Origin: Streptomyces smaragdinus
GTDB lineage: Bacteria > Actinomycetota > Actinomycetes > Streptomycetales > Streptomycetaceae
Direction of reading: 5' to 3'
Length of the DNA: 64,000 nucleotides
Assembly: GCF_009604385.1 (NCBI RefSeq)
Contig: NZ_WEGJ01000012.1
Coordinates: forward strand, 1 to 64,000
Part shown: positions 1-8,569 of the stretch, piece by piece
How the letters are laid out: the number at the start of each line of letters is the position of its first letter
Numbering within the stretch: the stretch's first letter is position 1
Translations under genes and position numbers: made by a program
The notes under the pieces: generated by a model
Databases searched by the model: none
What the model was told of the DNA's origin: nothing
The model's input: the letters and a program-made list of their open reading frames with translations, nothing else

Positions 1-143
1 TGAGCAGCACTCCGACGTCACTGAAAACCGGGCATGTGGGACTGAACGTCACCGACCTGGACCGGTCGATCGCCTTCTACCGGGCCGTCTTCGGCTTCGA
101 GGTCGGCACCGAGGGCAAGGAGGAGGGGAACTCCACCCAGGCC
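1..143 (+). pseudogene. N-terminal fragment of a VOC (glyoxalase-fold) protein
   Basis: If an A just outside the window completes an ATG, the first 45 or so codons read like the start of a vicinal-oxygen-chelate protein, with HVGLNVTDLDRSIAFYR followed by VFGFEVGTEGK, the first beta-alpha-beta unit of that fold. Similarity stops near position 135. The frame then only stays open as an antisense shadow of the neighbouring glycosidase. Family members usually have 120-150 residues, so most of the domain is absent. It may be a remnant left by a rearrangement or an assembly junction. No substrate can be assigned. Confidence 0.5.
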
Positions 144-1973
144 CTAGTACGGCGAACGCCCGTACCCCAGGGGGAACAACGCCGGTTTGCCGTCGCCGTC
201 GTTGAGCGGCTCGTCCCCCGCCGCGCGCGGCCAGGTCACCGGGAGCCTGCCCGTATAGCCGGCACCGAACAGCGTGTCGGTGAGCCCGCCGCCCTCCGTG
301 CCCGGCAGCCAGGCGGCGACGAAGGCGTTGGTCTCCGCCAGCTCGTCACCGATGATCAGCGGCCGCCCCGAGTACAGCACCGCCACGCACTTCGCCGCCC
401 GCGCGCACGTCTCCCGCAGCTCCCGCGCGTCGTCCGCCGGCAGCGCCAGGTCCGCCGAGTCCCCCCGCCCCTCGGCGTACGGGTCCTCTCCCCCGACCCA
501 GATCGCCACGTCCCCGCGCCCCTCCCGCGACACCTCGACGTCCGTCCCCTCGACGGCGCCCCGCAGCGCCTGCCAGAAGGTCGTGCCCTGCGTGTGCCGC
601 CCGGTCTGCCCCTGCCAGGCGTACGACCAGCCGCCGAGCTGGCGCCCGAGGTCGTCGGCGCCGTCACCGCCGACGACGATCCGGTACGAGCCCTCGCGGG
701 ACAGCGGCAGCACCCCGTCGTTCTCCAGCAGCACCTGCGACTTGCGCACCGCCTCCCGGGCCACCGCGCGATGTGCGCGCGAGCCGACGGACGCGGTGAG
801 CTTCGGATCGCCGTACGGATGCTCGAAGAGGCCCATACGGAACTTCACGGCGAGGATGCGCCGTACCGCGTCATCGACCCGCCCCCGGGAGATCCGCCCG
901 CTCTCGACGCCCTCGGTGATCGCGGCGATGGCGCCTCGGTAGTTCTCCGGCACCATGATCATGTCGATGCCCGCGTTCACCGCCCGCTCGACCTGCGCGG
1001 CGAAGGTGCCGTCGGGAAGCTGCTGGACCCCGGCGTAGTCACTGACGAGGAAGCCGCCGAAGCCCAGCTCCCCCTTCAGCACCCCCGTGAGCAGCGCCCG
1101 GTCCCCGTGCACCTTCTCGCCGCGCACGCTGCTGTACGTCGCCATCACCGACCCCACGCCCGCGTCCACGGCCGCGCGGTACGGCGGCAGATGGACGGCC
1201 CTAAGCTCGGCGTCGTCGATCGGGGCGTCGCCCTGGTCGAGGAGGTAGCCCTCCTTCGCGTTGCCGGTGCCGGGGACGGTGCCGCCGTCGGCGACGAAGT
1301 GCTTGGCGGTGGCCAGCACCGACCCGGGGCCCAGCCGCTCGCCCTGGAAGCCCCGTACGGACGCGGCGCCGAGAGGGGCGACGAGGTCCGGGGTCTCGCC
1401 GTAGCCCTCGTACGTACGGCCCCAGCGGTCGTCGCGCGGGACGCAGACGCAGGGGCTGAACGCCCAGCGCATCCCGGCGCCCAGGACCTCGTCGCGGGTG
1501 ACGCGGTCGGCGCGCTCCACGAGGCCGGCGTCGCGGGTGGCGCCCATGCCGATGCGCTGCGGGAAGAGGGTGGTGCCCTGCACGTTGCCGAGGCCGTGCA
1601 CCGCGTCGACGCCGTAGAGGAGGGGGATGCCGAGGCGGCTGCGGAGGGCGGCGTGCTGGAAGCCCTCGACGGCCTTCGCCCATTCGGCGGCCGTACCGCC
1701 GTTGCGGCCGCCGGGGCCGCCGTCGTTGCCGGCGCTGAGCATCGCGCCGATGCCGTGGCGGGCCAGGTCGTCGGGGTCCTTGAGGTAGATGTTTCCGACC
1801 TGGGTCATCTGGCCGGCCTTCTCGGCGAGCGTCATCCGGCGCAGGCAGTCGTCGGGGCTGTCGCAGCGCCGGGGCTGCGCGGCGGCGGCGGGCGGTACGT
1901 CGGTGGATCCCGTACAGCCGACCGCCAGCGCCAGCAGGGTGAGGAGTCCGCCCGCCCAGGCCCGTCCGTGCAT
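144..1973 (-). CDS. GH3 family glycoside hydrolase, secreted lipoprotein (beta-glucosidase-like)
   Basis: This 609-residue protein probably releases terminal beta-linked sugars outside the cell. The ATG at 1973 follows a strong GAGGAGG ribosome site; a longer open frame upstream lacks one. A short hydrophobic leader ends in LAVGC (Cys20), so lipid anchoring is likely. The N-terminal barrel domain has the family's KHF motif (about 224-226) and the nucleophile motif VSDYAG with Asp312. A C-terminal alpha/beta sandwich follows (about 400-609) and ends PLGYGRSPY. Family membership is clear; the sugar specificity (glucoside, xyloside or N-acetylglucosaminide) is not. The stop lies at the point where the VOC fragment loses similarity. 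Confidence 0.88.
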   Translation of the reverse strand: MHGRAWAGGLLTLLALAVGCTGSTDVPPAAAAQPRRCDSPDDCLRRMTLAEKAGQMTQVGNIYLKDPDDLARHGIGAMLSAGNDGGPGGRNGGTAAEWAKAVEGFQHAALRSRLGIPLLYGVDAVHGLGNVQGTTLFPQRIGMGATRDAGLVERADRVTRDEVLGAGMRWAFSPCVCVPRDDRWGRTYEGYGETPDLVAPLGAASVRGFQGERLGPGSVLATAKHFVADGGTVPGTGNAKEGYLLDQGDAPIDDAELRAVHLPPYRAAVDAGVGSVMATYSSVRGEKVHGDRALLTGVLKGELGFGGFLVSDYAGVQQLPDGTFAAQVERAVNAGIDMIMVPENYRGAIAAITEGVESGRISRGRVDDAVRRILAVKFRMGLFEHPYGDPKLTASVGSRAHRAVAREAVRKSQVLLENDGVLPLSREGSYRIVVGGDGADDLGRQLGGWSYAWQGQTGRHTQGTTFWQALRGAVEGTDVEVSREGRGDVAIWVGGEDPYAEGRGDSADLALPADDARELRETCARAAKCVAVLYSGRPLIIGDELAETNAFVAAWLPGTEGGGLTDTLFGAGYTGRLPVTWPRAAGDEPLNDGDGKPALFPLGYGRSPY

Positions 1974-2046
1974 CGTGTGCGCCTCCTCGCGTCGACCGAT
2001 GCCACATTCGATCACCGCGCGGGGCGCGCTCCCGGGCAACGCTCCG

Positions 2047-2068
2047 GCCCGCCCCCCGGTTGGCGGGC
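2047..2068 (-). terminator. Candidate terminator of the first LAXTG gene
   Basis: A 7-bp GC stem (GCCCGCC with GGCGGGC, 8-base loop) begins 15 bases after the stop of the LAXTG gene. It has no T tract, as is normal in this genus. The stem is short, so confidence is moderate. Confidence 0.4.
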
Positions 2069-2082
2069 AGGCCGGTACGGGG

Positions 2083-3687
2083 TCACGCCCGCCGGCGCGC
2101 CCCCACGACCAGCGCCCCGCCCACGGCGATCGCCGCCACCGCGGCCCAGCCCAGCAGCCGCGCCCCGTCGGCGCCGGTGGCGGCCAGCGCTCCCCCGGTG
2201 CCGCCCGTCGACTGCGCCCGGTCGCCGCCGGGGGAGCCGCTGGAACCGTGGTCCGCTCCCCCGGCGTTGAGCACCAGCCGCGCGGTGTTGTTCCCCGGGT
2301 TCCCGTCCTCGGGATGCGCCTTCCCAGACCCCGGCAGCCCGACGGTGAGCGTGCCGACGGCGCCCGGCACGACCCGGTCGATCGTCAGCTCCATCGGATA
2401 CGCGTACGTCTGCGACTCCAGCACCGACCCGCCCGTGGCACACACATAGCGCGGGGCGCCGAGCTGCCGGTCCGGGCCGTAATACGTACCGTCCCGCTCG
2501 GTCGCGCTGCAGCCCTCCGCCGTCTTCGTCACCCTCGCGCCCTCGGGCACCAGGAACTCCAGCTCCGCGAGCGGCAGATGGTCCCTGGTGTTCCGGTACC
2601 AGCCGGGCCCCTTGTTGGCCCAGCCCAGATCGACGTTCACCGTCTCACCGACCGCGCCGCGGGCCCGTACCCCACGCGCGGCGAAGTCCACGGTGTTCCG
2701 CACGCGGAAGCCGGTCGCCGTCCGGTTGTCCCACGGCGTCAGATCCGCGCCGCGTGCCGTGGCCGCCCGCTGCCGCAGGGTGAGTGTCCGCCCGTCGCCC
2801 GGGGTGAACCGCAGCCCGCCACGCGCCCGGGTCCGCGCCTCGGGGGAGTTCGACGACACCTCGAAACTGAAACTGTCGTCCATCGCGTGCGGCGCCATCC
2901 GCAGCCGCTCCCCCGGATCCGCCTCCCAGACCTCACCGGGGGCGACATCGTCCTCGAACTCGCAAACGACGACGGTGAGCGCCCCGACCCCCTGCGCGGG
3001 CGTCGTGCCGTACGCGCAGTTGTCGTACCGGTCCACGAACTCCACGCCGCGCGTGGCCCGCATCGTCAGCAGCACACCGTCGGTCGGCTGCGTACCGACG
3101 TTGGAGAACACCATCGGCGCCACGTACCCGGACCCGGGCCGCAGGTCCGGACCGGGAGAGGGCAGCGGCTGCGCCACCAGATCCGCCCCGCCCACGGTCA
3201 CGGTCGTCGTGTACGGGGCCAGGGCCTTCCCGTCGACCTCACCGGTCACCCGCACGACGCCGGAGGTCCGCTCGGCCACACCGCGCGCGGCGGTCAACTC
3301 GAACCGCCCCGCGAAGTGGGTGTCCCGCCACAGCCCCGTATACCCGCAGGTCACGACGGCACCCTGGGTGGCGCAGTCCCCCAGGGGCCCGTCCGCGCCG
3401 TACGCCCAGTCGGCGACACCGGCCAGCCCTCCGAAGTCCATGGTCACCTCGACCGCGGCCTCCGGCACCGCCTCGCCCGGATTGTCGATCACGATGTCGA
3501 GATACCCCGCCCGCGGCGCGCCCTCGTCCGGATACGGATACAGCGCGACGTCCCCCGGATCACTGCCGAGCACCGCCCGGGCCTCCTGCGCCCCCACCGG
3601 CGCGGCGACACCGACGGCCAGCAGCCCCACGGCTCCCAGCGCACAGACCAGACGCCGCAGAGCGGCTCCCCGGGACAGAAGTGTCAT
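2083..3687 (-). CDS. LAXTG-anchored surface protein (paralogue 1)
   Basis: This 534-residue secreted protein has an Ala-rich signal peptide (about 1-33, ending near VGAQEA), a long beta-rich extracellular part, a Gly/Ser linker, and a C-terminal sorting signal: LAATG at 501-505, a hydrophobic helix, then RRRA. Class E sortases of streptomycetes recognise LAXTG and attach such proteins to peptidoglycan. Several conserved Cys and the phrase GVEFVDRYDNC recur in the next gene, so the two are tandem duplicates. I recognise no enzymatic domain. A binding, structural or shielding role at the cell surface is inference. Confidence 0.85.
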   Translation of the reverse strand: MTLLSRGAALRRLVCALGAVGLLAVGVAAPVGAQEARAVLGSDPGDVALYPYPDEGAPRAGYLDIVIDNPGEAVPEAAVEVTMDFGGLAGVADWAYGADGPLGDCATQGAVVTCGYTGLWRDTHFAGRFELTAARGVAERTSGVVRVTGEVDGKALAPYTTTVTVGGADLVAQPLPSPGPDLRPGSGYVAPMVFSNVGTQPTDGVLLTMRATRGVEFVDRYDNCAYGTTPAQGVGALTVVVCEFEDDVAPGEVWEADPGERLRMAPHAMDDSFSFEVSSNSPEARTRARGGLRFTPGDGRTLTLRQRAATARGADLTPWDNRTATGFRVRNTVDFAARGVRARGAVGETVNVDLGWANKGPGWYRNTRDHLPLAELEFLVPEGARVTKTAEGCSATERDGTYYGPDRQLGAPRYVCATGGSVLESQTYAYPMELTIDRVVPGAVGTLTVGLPGSGKAHPEDGNPGNNTARLVLNAGGADHGSSGSPGGDRAQSTGGTGGALAATGADGARLLGWAAVAAIAVGGALVVGARRRA

Positions 3688-3780
3688 GAGTCAGCCCTTG
3701 TCATGAAGTAGGCGTGAATCCGTTGTGACACCGGATACCAACTTGACCCCCGCCACGCCCCCGGAGTTGTCCCGCCCCAC

Positions 3781-3795
3781 ATCACGAATCGGCAA
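3781..3795 (-). promoter_or_regulatory. Repeated upstream element of LAXTG gene 1
   Basis: In the direction of transcription this 15-mer reads TTGCCGATTCGTGAT. An identical copy stands at the matching place upstream of the second LAXTG gene; each starts about 95 bases before its ATG. Shorter patches of similarity (CAACT, GGGTC, TGTCAC) follow in both leaders, which suggests a duplicated promoter or operator. Confidence 0.5.
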
Positions 3796-3800
3796 AAGCG

Positions 3801-3833
3801 TCCGGCCCGCCCCCACCGAGGGGACGGGCCGGA
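3801..3833 (-). terminator. Terminator of the second LAXTG gene
   Basis: A perfect 9-bp stem (TCCGGCCCG with CGGGCCGGA) lies 16 bases after the stop at 3849, in the correct direction, just before the regulatory element of the next gene. Confidence 0.65.
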
Positions 3834-3848
3834 ATTCACACGTACGGG

Positions 3849-5525
3849 TCAGGCCGCCGCAGCGTCCTCCCCCTTGCCGCGCCGCCGCGCGACGACGAAC
3901 AGCGTGCCGCCGACGACCAGTACGGCCGCCGCGAGCCCGCCGACCAGCGGCATGTTGCCGGCACCGGTCGAAGCCAGGTCACCGCCGGTGCCCCCGGTCG
4001 ACTGCGCCTGGTCGCCGCCGGACGCGGAGCCGCCGTCGGAGCCGCCGTCCCCGGAGTCCCCGCCGCTGCCCCCGCTGCCGGAGCCGCCGCCCGTGCCGTT
4101 GAGCACCAGCGACGCGGTGTTGTTCTTGTGGTTGTCGTCGAAGGGGTGCGGCTGCGGCGTGGTCGGCGCGAACGAACCGACGGTCAGCCTGCCGGAGGCA
4201 CCGGCCACCACCTTCTCGATCTTCAGCTCGAAGGGGTAGGAGAACTTCTCCTTCTCCAGCACCACCGCTCCCGTGCTGCACACATACCGCGGGGCGCCGA
4301 GCTGCTGGTTGTCCTCGAGGTAGCCGCCGTCGCTCTTGGTGCCGCGGCAGCCCGCGGGCTTCTTCGTCACCTTCGCGCCCTCGGGCACCAGGAACTCGTA
4401 GGTGGCGACGTCCTCGCCGGAACGGGTGTAACCGACCCACGCCGGACCCTTGTTCTGCCAGCCGAGGGACACCTTCACCGTGTCACCCGCCGCGCCCTTC
4501 GCGGTCGCGCCCCACGCGGCGAAGTCGGCGTGGTTCGTGATGTCGAAGGCCATCTCCGACAGGTTGTTCCACGGGTCGAGGTCCGCGGCGGTGCGCGCGA
4601 CGCGCGCCTGCTTCAGGGTGAGCGTGCGGCCCTCGCCGCGCGTGAACGTCAGCCCGCCGCGCTGCTTCGACCGCGCCGTGGCGGTGTTCGGGTCGACCCG
4701 GAAGCTGAATTCGTCGTACAGCGCGTGCTCCGCGAGCCGCAGCCGCTCCGGCGGGTCCGCCTCCCACACCTCGCCGGGACCGACCGGGTCGTCGAACGCG
4801 CAGATCACAACGGTTCCCGGACCGGAGTACGTACCGCTGCTCTCGCTGTACTCACAGTTGTCGTAGCGGTCCACGAACTCCACGCCGTGCGTCGCGCGCA
4901 TCGTCAGCAGCACACCGTCGGCGGCCTGCGTACCGGCGTTGGCGAACATCAGCGGGGCGTTGTACACGTCGCCGGGCTTGGACTTGCCGGGCGACGGCAG
5001 CGGCGCGGCCACCAGGTCGGGGCCGCCCACGGACACCTTGGCCGTGTAGTCGGCGAGCGACGCGCCGTCGACGGTGCCGGACACCTTGACCGTGCCCGAG
5101 TCCCCGTCGGCGCTGCCCGCGGCGGCGGACAGCTGGAACGCGGCCACCGTGCTCCGGCCCTCCCACACCCCCCAGTCGCTGCAGGTCACGACGGCCCCCT
5201 GGGCCTCGCAGTCACCGAGGGATCCGTCCTCGCCGTACTTCCAGTCGGCGACACCCTGGACGCCGGTGAAGTCGATCGTGTAGACCACCCGGGCGTCCGA
5301 CCGCCGCTCTTCGCTCGGGTTGTCAAGCCACACCTCGAAGTCGGCGGCCTGCGCGGCGCCGCTCGCCGGGTGCGGGAAAAGCCCCGTCTCGGCCGGGCTG
5401 CTGCCCAGCGTGTACGGGAGGTCCTGCGCCTGTGCGGGCGCGGAGAAACCAACGGCTGCCAGGGCCGCGGCGCCGATGGCGCACGCGACATGCCGCAGGG
5501 CAGCTCTCGGTGAAGCAGAAGTCAT
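3849..5525 (-). CDS. LAXTG-anchored surface protein (paralogue 2)
   Basis: This 558-residue paralogue of the downstream gene has a signal peptide (about 1-33, ending PAQAQD), an extracellular region with the shared segments PLPSPG, GVEFVDRYDNCEYS and QLGAPRYVC, a low-complexity Gly/Ser/Asp spacer (about 475-510), and LASTG at 517-521 followed by a membrane helix and a basic tail RRRGKG. The longer spacer probably lets the folded part reach through the wall. The gene has its own upstream element and terminator, so the two copies are probably separate transcripts. No catalytic motif was recognised. Confidence 0.85.
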   Translation of the reverse strand: MTSASPRAALRHVACAIGAAALAAVGFSAPAQAQDLPYTLGSSPAETGLFPHPASGAAQAADFEVWLDNPSEERRSDARVVYTIDFTGVQGVADWKYGEDGSLGDCEAQGAVVTCSDWGVWEGRSTVAAFQLSAAAGSADGDSGTVKVSGTVDGASLADYTAKVSVGGPDLVAAPLPSPGKSKPGDVYNAPLMFANAGTQAADGVLLTMRATHGVEFVDRYDNCEYSESSGTYSGPGTVVICAFDDPVGPGEVWEADPPERLRLAEHALYDEFSFRVDPNTATARSKQRGGLTFTRGEGRTLTLKQARVARTAADLDPWNNLSEMAFDITNHADFAAWGATAKGAAGDTVKVSLGWQNKGPAWVGYTRSGEDVATYEFLVPEGAKVTKKPAGCRGTKSDGGYLEDNQQLGAPRYVCSTGAVVLEKEKFSYPFELKIEKVVAGASGRLTVGSFAPTTPQPHPFDDNHKNNTASLVLNGTGGGSGSGGSGGDSGDGGSDGGSASGGDQAQSTGGTGGDLASTGAGNMPLVGGLAAAVLVVGGTLFVVARRRGKGEDAAAA

Positions 5526-5619
5526 GGGTCGCCTTAGTCAGCAGAAGGACCATTGAGGCCGCAGTGACAGCGGACACATATTCGACCCGCAACCCGGATG
5601 AACAGTTGCCCCGGCTTCG

Positions 5620-5634
5620 ATCACGAATCGGCAA
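5620..5634 (-). promoter_or_regulatory. Repeated upstream element of LAXTG gene 2
   Basis: This is an exact copy of the TTGCCGATTCGTGAT element at 3781-3795, again about 95 bases upstream of the start codon. It overlaps the stop codon of truA, so any promoter here begins inside the end of the truA gene. Confidence 0.5.
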
Positions 5635-6481
5635 CGCACGGCGAAGGCAGCGTCCGCAGATTCCGCGCCTCCCTGTTCCGCGCCGCCAGCTCCCCGTCCG
5701 CCGGATACCCGACCTCCTCCAGCGTCAGCCCGTGCGGCCGTACGACCTGAACCGACGAATCCCGCACCGCCGCGGCCAGCACCTTCCCCGTCCACTCCGG
5801 CACCCGGTGCCCGTCCCCGACGAACAGCATCGCGCCGACCAGCGCCCGCACCATGTTGTGGCAGAACGCGTCGGCCTTGACCGTGGCCTCCAGCACCCCG
5901 TCCGCCCGCCGCTCCCACCGCAGCTCCTGCAGCGTCCGGATGGTGGTCGCACCCTCCCGCCGCTTGCAGAACGCCGCGAAGTCGTGCTCCCCCAGCAACC
6001 GGGCGGCGGCATCGTTCATGGCGTCCAGGTCCAGCGGCCAGTTGTGCCACAGCACATGGTTCCGCAGCAGCGGATCGACCCCGCCGGGGTTGTCGCTCAC
6101 CCGGTACGCGTACCGCCGCCACACCGCCGAGAACCGCGCGTTGAAGTGCACCGGAGCCTCGGCGACCCGCCACACCCGTACGTCCTGCGGCAGCTTCCCC
6201 GCGAGCCGCCGCAGCAGATGCGGCCCGTGCTCGGCCCACACCTCCGCCGGCAGGTCGACGTGCGCGACCTGCCCCCGCGCGTGCACACCCGCGTCTGTCC
6301 GCCCGGCCACGGTCAGCTCGTACGACTCCTGCCGCCGCATCACGACGGGCAGCGCCGCCTCGATCTCACCCTGTACGGTCCGCTGCCCCCGGTTCTGCTT
6401 CGCCCACCCGGAGAACCCCGTCCCGTCGTACGACAGGTCCAGCCGCACCCGCACCATCCCGGGCGCCACCTCGTCCGTCAC
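5621..6481 (-). CDS. truA: tRNA pseudouridine synthase A
   Basis: TruA converts uridines 38-40 of the tRNA anticodon arm to pseudouridine. The 286-residue protein has the conserved GRTDAGVHARGQ motif with catalytic Asp63, the opening strand LDLSYDGTGFSGW, and the later FCHNMVRALVGAML segment, so the fold is complete. The start is a GTG preceded by GAGAGG; an ATG eight codons on (6457) is possible. It lies downstream of rplQ in the usual actinobacterial order, but a hairpin separates them, so it may be read only by leakage or from its own promoter. Confidence 0.95.
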   Translation of the reverse strand: MTDEVAPGMVRVRLDLSYDGTGFSGWAKQNRGQRTVQGEIEAALPVVMRRQESYELTVAGRTDAGVHARGQVAHVDLPAEVWAEHGPHLLRRLAGKLPQDVRVWRVAEAPVHFNARFSAVWRRYAYRVSDNPGGVDPLLRNHVLWHNWPLDLDAMNDAAARLLGEHDFAAFCKRREGATTIRTLQELRWERRADGVLEATVKADAFCHNMVRALVGAMLFVGDGHRVPEWTGKVLAAAVRDSSVQVVRPHGLTLEEVGYPADGELAARNREARNLRTLPSPCVADS

Positions 6482-6538
6482 CGCACACGCCTCTCGTAGC
6501 TCATCGGTCCCAGCATTCTCGCCCCCTCACGCACGAAA

Positions 6539-6567
6539 CGGGCCCGCCCCGCGAAGGGGCAGGCCCG
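6539..6567 (-). terminator. Terminator after rplQ
   Basis: A 12-bp stem with one mismatch (CGGGCCTGCCCC paired with GGGGCGGGCCCG, minus strand) and a five-base loop lies about 60 bases after the rplQ stop. It probably ends the alpha operon transcript before truA. Confidence 0.7.
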
Positions 6568-6627
6568 CTCGTACACGCACAGGCGTCCGGAACATCCCCG
6601 CTCACGCGGAGACCGCACGCCCGGCCG

Positions 6628-7137
6628 TCACGCGTCCTTGGACTCCTCGGCCGGCGCGGCGTCCTCGACGGCCTCGTCGGCCGAAGCCTTGAGGTCGGCG
6701 ACGGCGGCGTCACCGGCGACGTCCTTGGCGGAACGCTTGGTGGCGGCCTCGGCCTCGCCGACGGCCTCCTGCTGCACGGTCAGCGCCTCGACCAGCTCGA
6801 TGATCGCCATGGGCGCGTTGTCGCCACGACGGTTACCGATCTTGGTGATCCGGGTGTAGCCACCCGGGCGGTTCTCGTACCGCGGGCCGATCTCGGTGAA
6901 GAGCGTGTGGACGATGCTCTTGTCCGTGATCTCCTGCATGACCTGACGACGGTTGTGCAGGTCGCCCTTCTTCGCCTTGGTGACGAGCTTCTCGGCGAAG
7001 GGACGCAGCCGACGGGCCTTGGCCTCAGTCGTACGGATCCGGCCGTGCTCGAAGAGCGAGGTGGCCAGGTTACGCAGCATCAGCCGCTCGTGCGCCGGGC
7101 TGCCGCCCAGCCGAGCACCCTTGGTGGGCCTAGGCAT
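6628..7137 (-). CDS. rplQ: 50S ribosomal protein bL17
   Basis: bL17 binds 23S rRNA near the peptide exit region. The protein has 169 residues from the ATG at 7137, which has a GAGGAG site; a longer in-frame extension upstream is not supported. The core opens MPRPTKGARLGGSPAHERLMLRNLA and is standard. After about residue 125 an Ala/Glu/Asp-rich tail is added that the E. coli protein (127 residues) lacks and that is common in actinobacteria. It follows rpoA across a 269-base gap holding a genus-specific repeat. Confidence 0.96.
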   Translation of the reverse strand: MPRPTKGARLGGSPAHERLMLRNLATSLFEHGRIRTTEAKARRLRPFAEKLVTKAKKGDLHNRRQVMQEITDKSIVHTLFTEIGPRYENRPGGYTRITKIGNRRGDNAPMAIIELVEALTVQQEAVGEAEAATKRSAKDVAGDAAVADLKASADEAVEDAAPAEESKDA

Positions 7138-7316
7138 AGTGTTACTCCTCATTCTCCGCACCGGCCGTATCAGGTACCGGTACGGGCCCTGCGGGAACCC
7201 TGTTGATCCCCGTCGCGGACCCCTGGGACAACAGCCCCGGGGAAACCTCCGGCCTACGGCCGGGGGCACCGGATGCGCAAACACCCGGAAGTTCAATTGT
7301 CACCGGGGGCCGGCAT

Positions 7317-7403
7317 TCCAGCCCGTCCGGCGTTTGAGGACTTCGGGCGAAGCCCGAAGCCCCCCGGCGCGGCCGGACCCGAAAGCCCGACCGCGCCGAA
7401 AGC
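7317..7403 (-). repeat. Streptomyces dispersed intergenic repeat, copy 1
   Basis: The segment begins with the common Streptomyces intergenic motif (CAGCCCGTCCGGCGTTTGAG on the plus strand) and includes a perfect 8-bp hairpin at 7341-7359 (CTTCGGGC, loop GAA, GCCCGAAG). A related copy lies at 25455. Here it sits between rpoA and rplQ within an operon, where the hairpin could lower read-through. Confidence 0.6.
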
Positions 7404-7406
7404 GAA

Positions 7407-8429
7407 TCAGTACTGCTCGGTCTCCACGAACCCGGCATCGACGTCATCGTCGGCACCGAACGCGTCAGCGGCCGCCGTGGGGTCGAATCCGGGCGGGCTG
7501 TCCTTGAGCGCCAGCCCCATACCCGCCAGCTTCGCCTTGACCTCGTCGATCGACTTGGCCCCGAAGTTCCGGATGTCGAGCAGATCGGCCTCGGACCGAG
7601 CGACGAGCTCACCCACGGAGTGGATGCCCTCACGCTTGAGGCAGTTGTACGACCGAACGGTGAGCTCGAGCTCCTCGATCGGCAGCGCCAGATCCGCGGC
7701 AAGGGCCGCGTCCGTCGGCGACGGCCCCATGTCGATGCCCTCGGCGTCGATGTTGAGCTCACGGGCCAGCCCGAACAGCTCGACCAGGGTCTTACCGGCG
7801 GAAGCCATCGCGTCACGAGGCCGCATGGCCTCCTTGGTCTCGACGTCGACGATCAGCTTGTCGAAGTCGGTCCGCTGCTCGACACGCGTGGCCTCGACCT
7901 TGTACGTGACCTTCAGCACCGGCGAGTAGATGGAGTCGACGGGAATCCGCCCGATCTCCTGGCCCACCTGCTTGTTCTGTACGGCGGAGACGTAGCCGCG
8001 ACCGCGCTCGACGGTCAGCTCCATCTCCAGCTTGCCCTTGCCGTTCAGCGTGGCCAGGACCAGGTCCGGGTTGTGGACCTCGACGCCGGCCGGCGGGGCG
8101 ATGTCGGCGGCGGTCACGACGCCGGGACCCTGCTTGCGCAGGTACATCACCACGGGCTCGTCGTGCTCGGAGGACACGACCAGCTGCTTGATGTTGAGGA
8201 TGAGGTCGGTGACGTCCTCCTTGACGCCCGGCACGGTGGTGAACTCGTGCAGGACACCGTCGATCCGGATGGACGTGACAGCCGCGCCCGGGATCGAGGA
8301 GAGGAGCGTACGCCGCAGGGAGTTGCCGAGGGTGTAGCCGAAGCCCGGCTCCAGCGGCTCGATGACGAACCGGGACCGGTACTCCTCCACGACCTCTTCG
8401 GTCAGGGAAGGACGCTGAGCGATCAGCAT
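7407..8429 (-). CDS. rpoA: DNA-directed RNA polymerase alpha subunit
   Basis: The alpha subunit dimerises to nucleate RNA polymerase and contacts activators and UP elements. It has 340 residues from MLIAQRPSLTEE, the usual Streptomyces length. The N-terminal assembly domain (1 to about 230) contains GFGYTLGNSLRRTLLSSIPG. The C-terminal DNA-binding domain (about 250-320) has the helix-hairpin-helix region YNCLKREGIHSVGEL and NFGAKSIDEV, then an acidic tail. It lies downstream of rpsD as in other bacteria. Confidence 0.98.
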   Translation of the reverse strand: MLIAQRPSLTEEVVEEYRSRFVIEPLEPGFGYTLGNSLRRTLLSSIPGAAVTSIRIDGVLHEFTTVPGVKEDVTDLILNIKQLVVSSEHDEPVVMYLRKQGPGVVTAADIAPPAGVEVHNPDLVLATLNGKGKLEMELTVERGRGYVSAVQNKQVGQEIGRIPVDSIYSPVLKVTYKVEATRVEQRTDFDKLIVDVETKEAMRPRDAMASAGKTLVELFGLARELNIDAEGIDMGPSPTDAALAADLALPIEELELTVRSYNCLKREGIHSVGELVARSEADLLDIRNFGAKSIDEVKAKLAGMGLALKDSPPGFDPTAAADAFGADDDVDAGFVETEQY

Positions 8430-8569
8430 GAGGTGATGCCTCCAGTCTTCGGCGCCCACTATTTGACGCCGAGGCGGAACCGGTACCCGCCATATGGCAC
8501 CGGTCGTACAAACCAGGATACGGGCGGCACAGCGCGAACGCGCCGTACCGCCCGGATCCCGTACGAGCC

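Noticed and set aside
36..2270. One 744-codon plus-strand protein starting with the VOC fragment
   Set aside because: Beyond about codon 35 it is the antisense shadow of the GH3 gene, Arg/Pro/Gly-rich and without domains; long antisense frames are common in high-G+C DNA.
4021..4092. CRISPR-like or minisatellite repeat in the Gly/Ser linker of LAXTG protein 2
   Set aside because: The short reiterations code for a Gly/Ser/Asp spacer in frame and have no regular spacer units.
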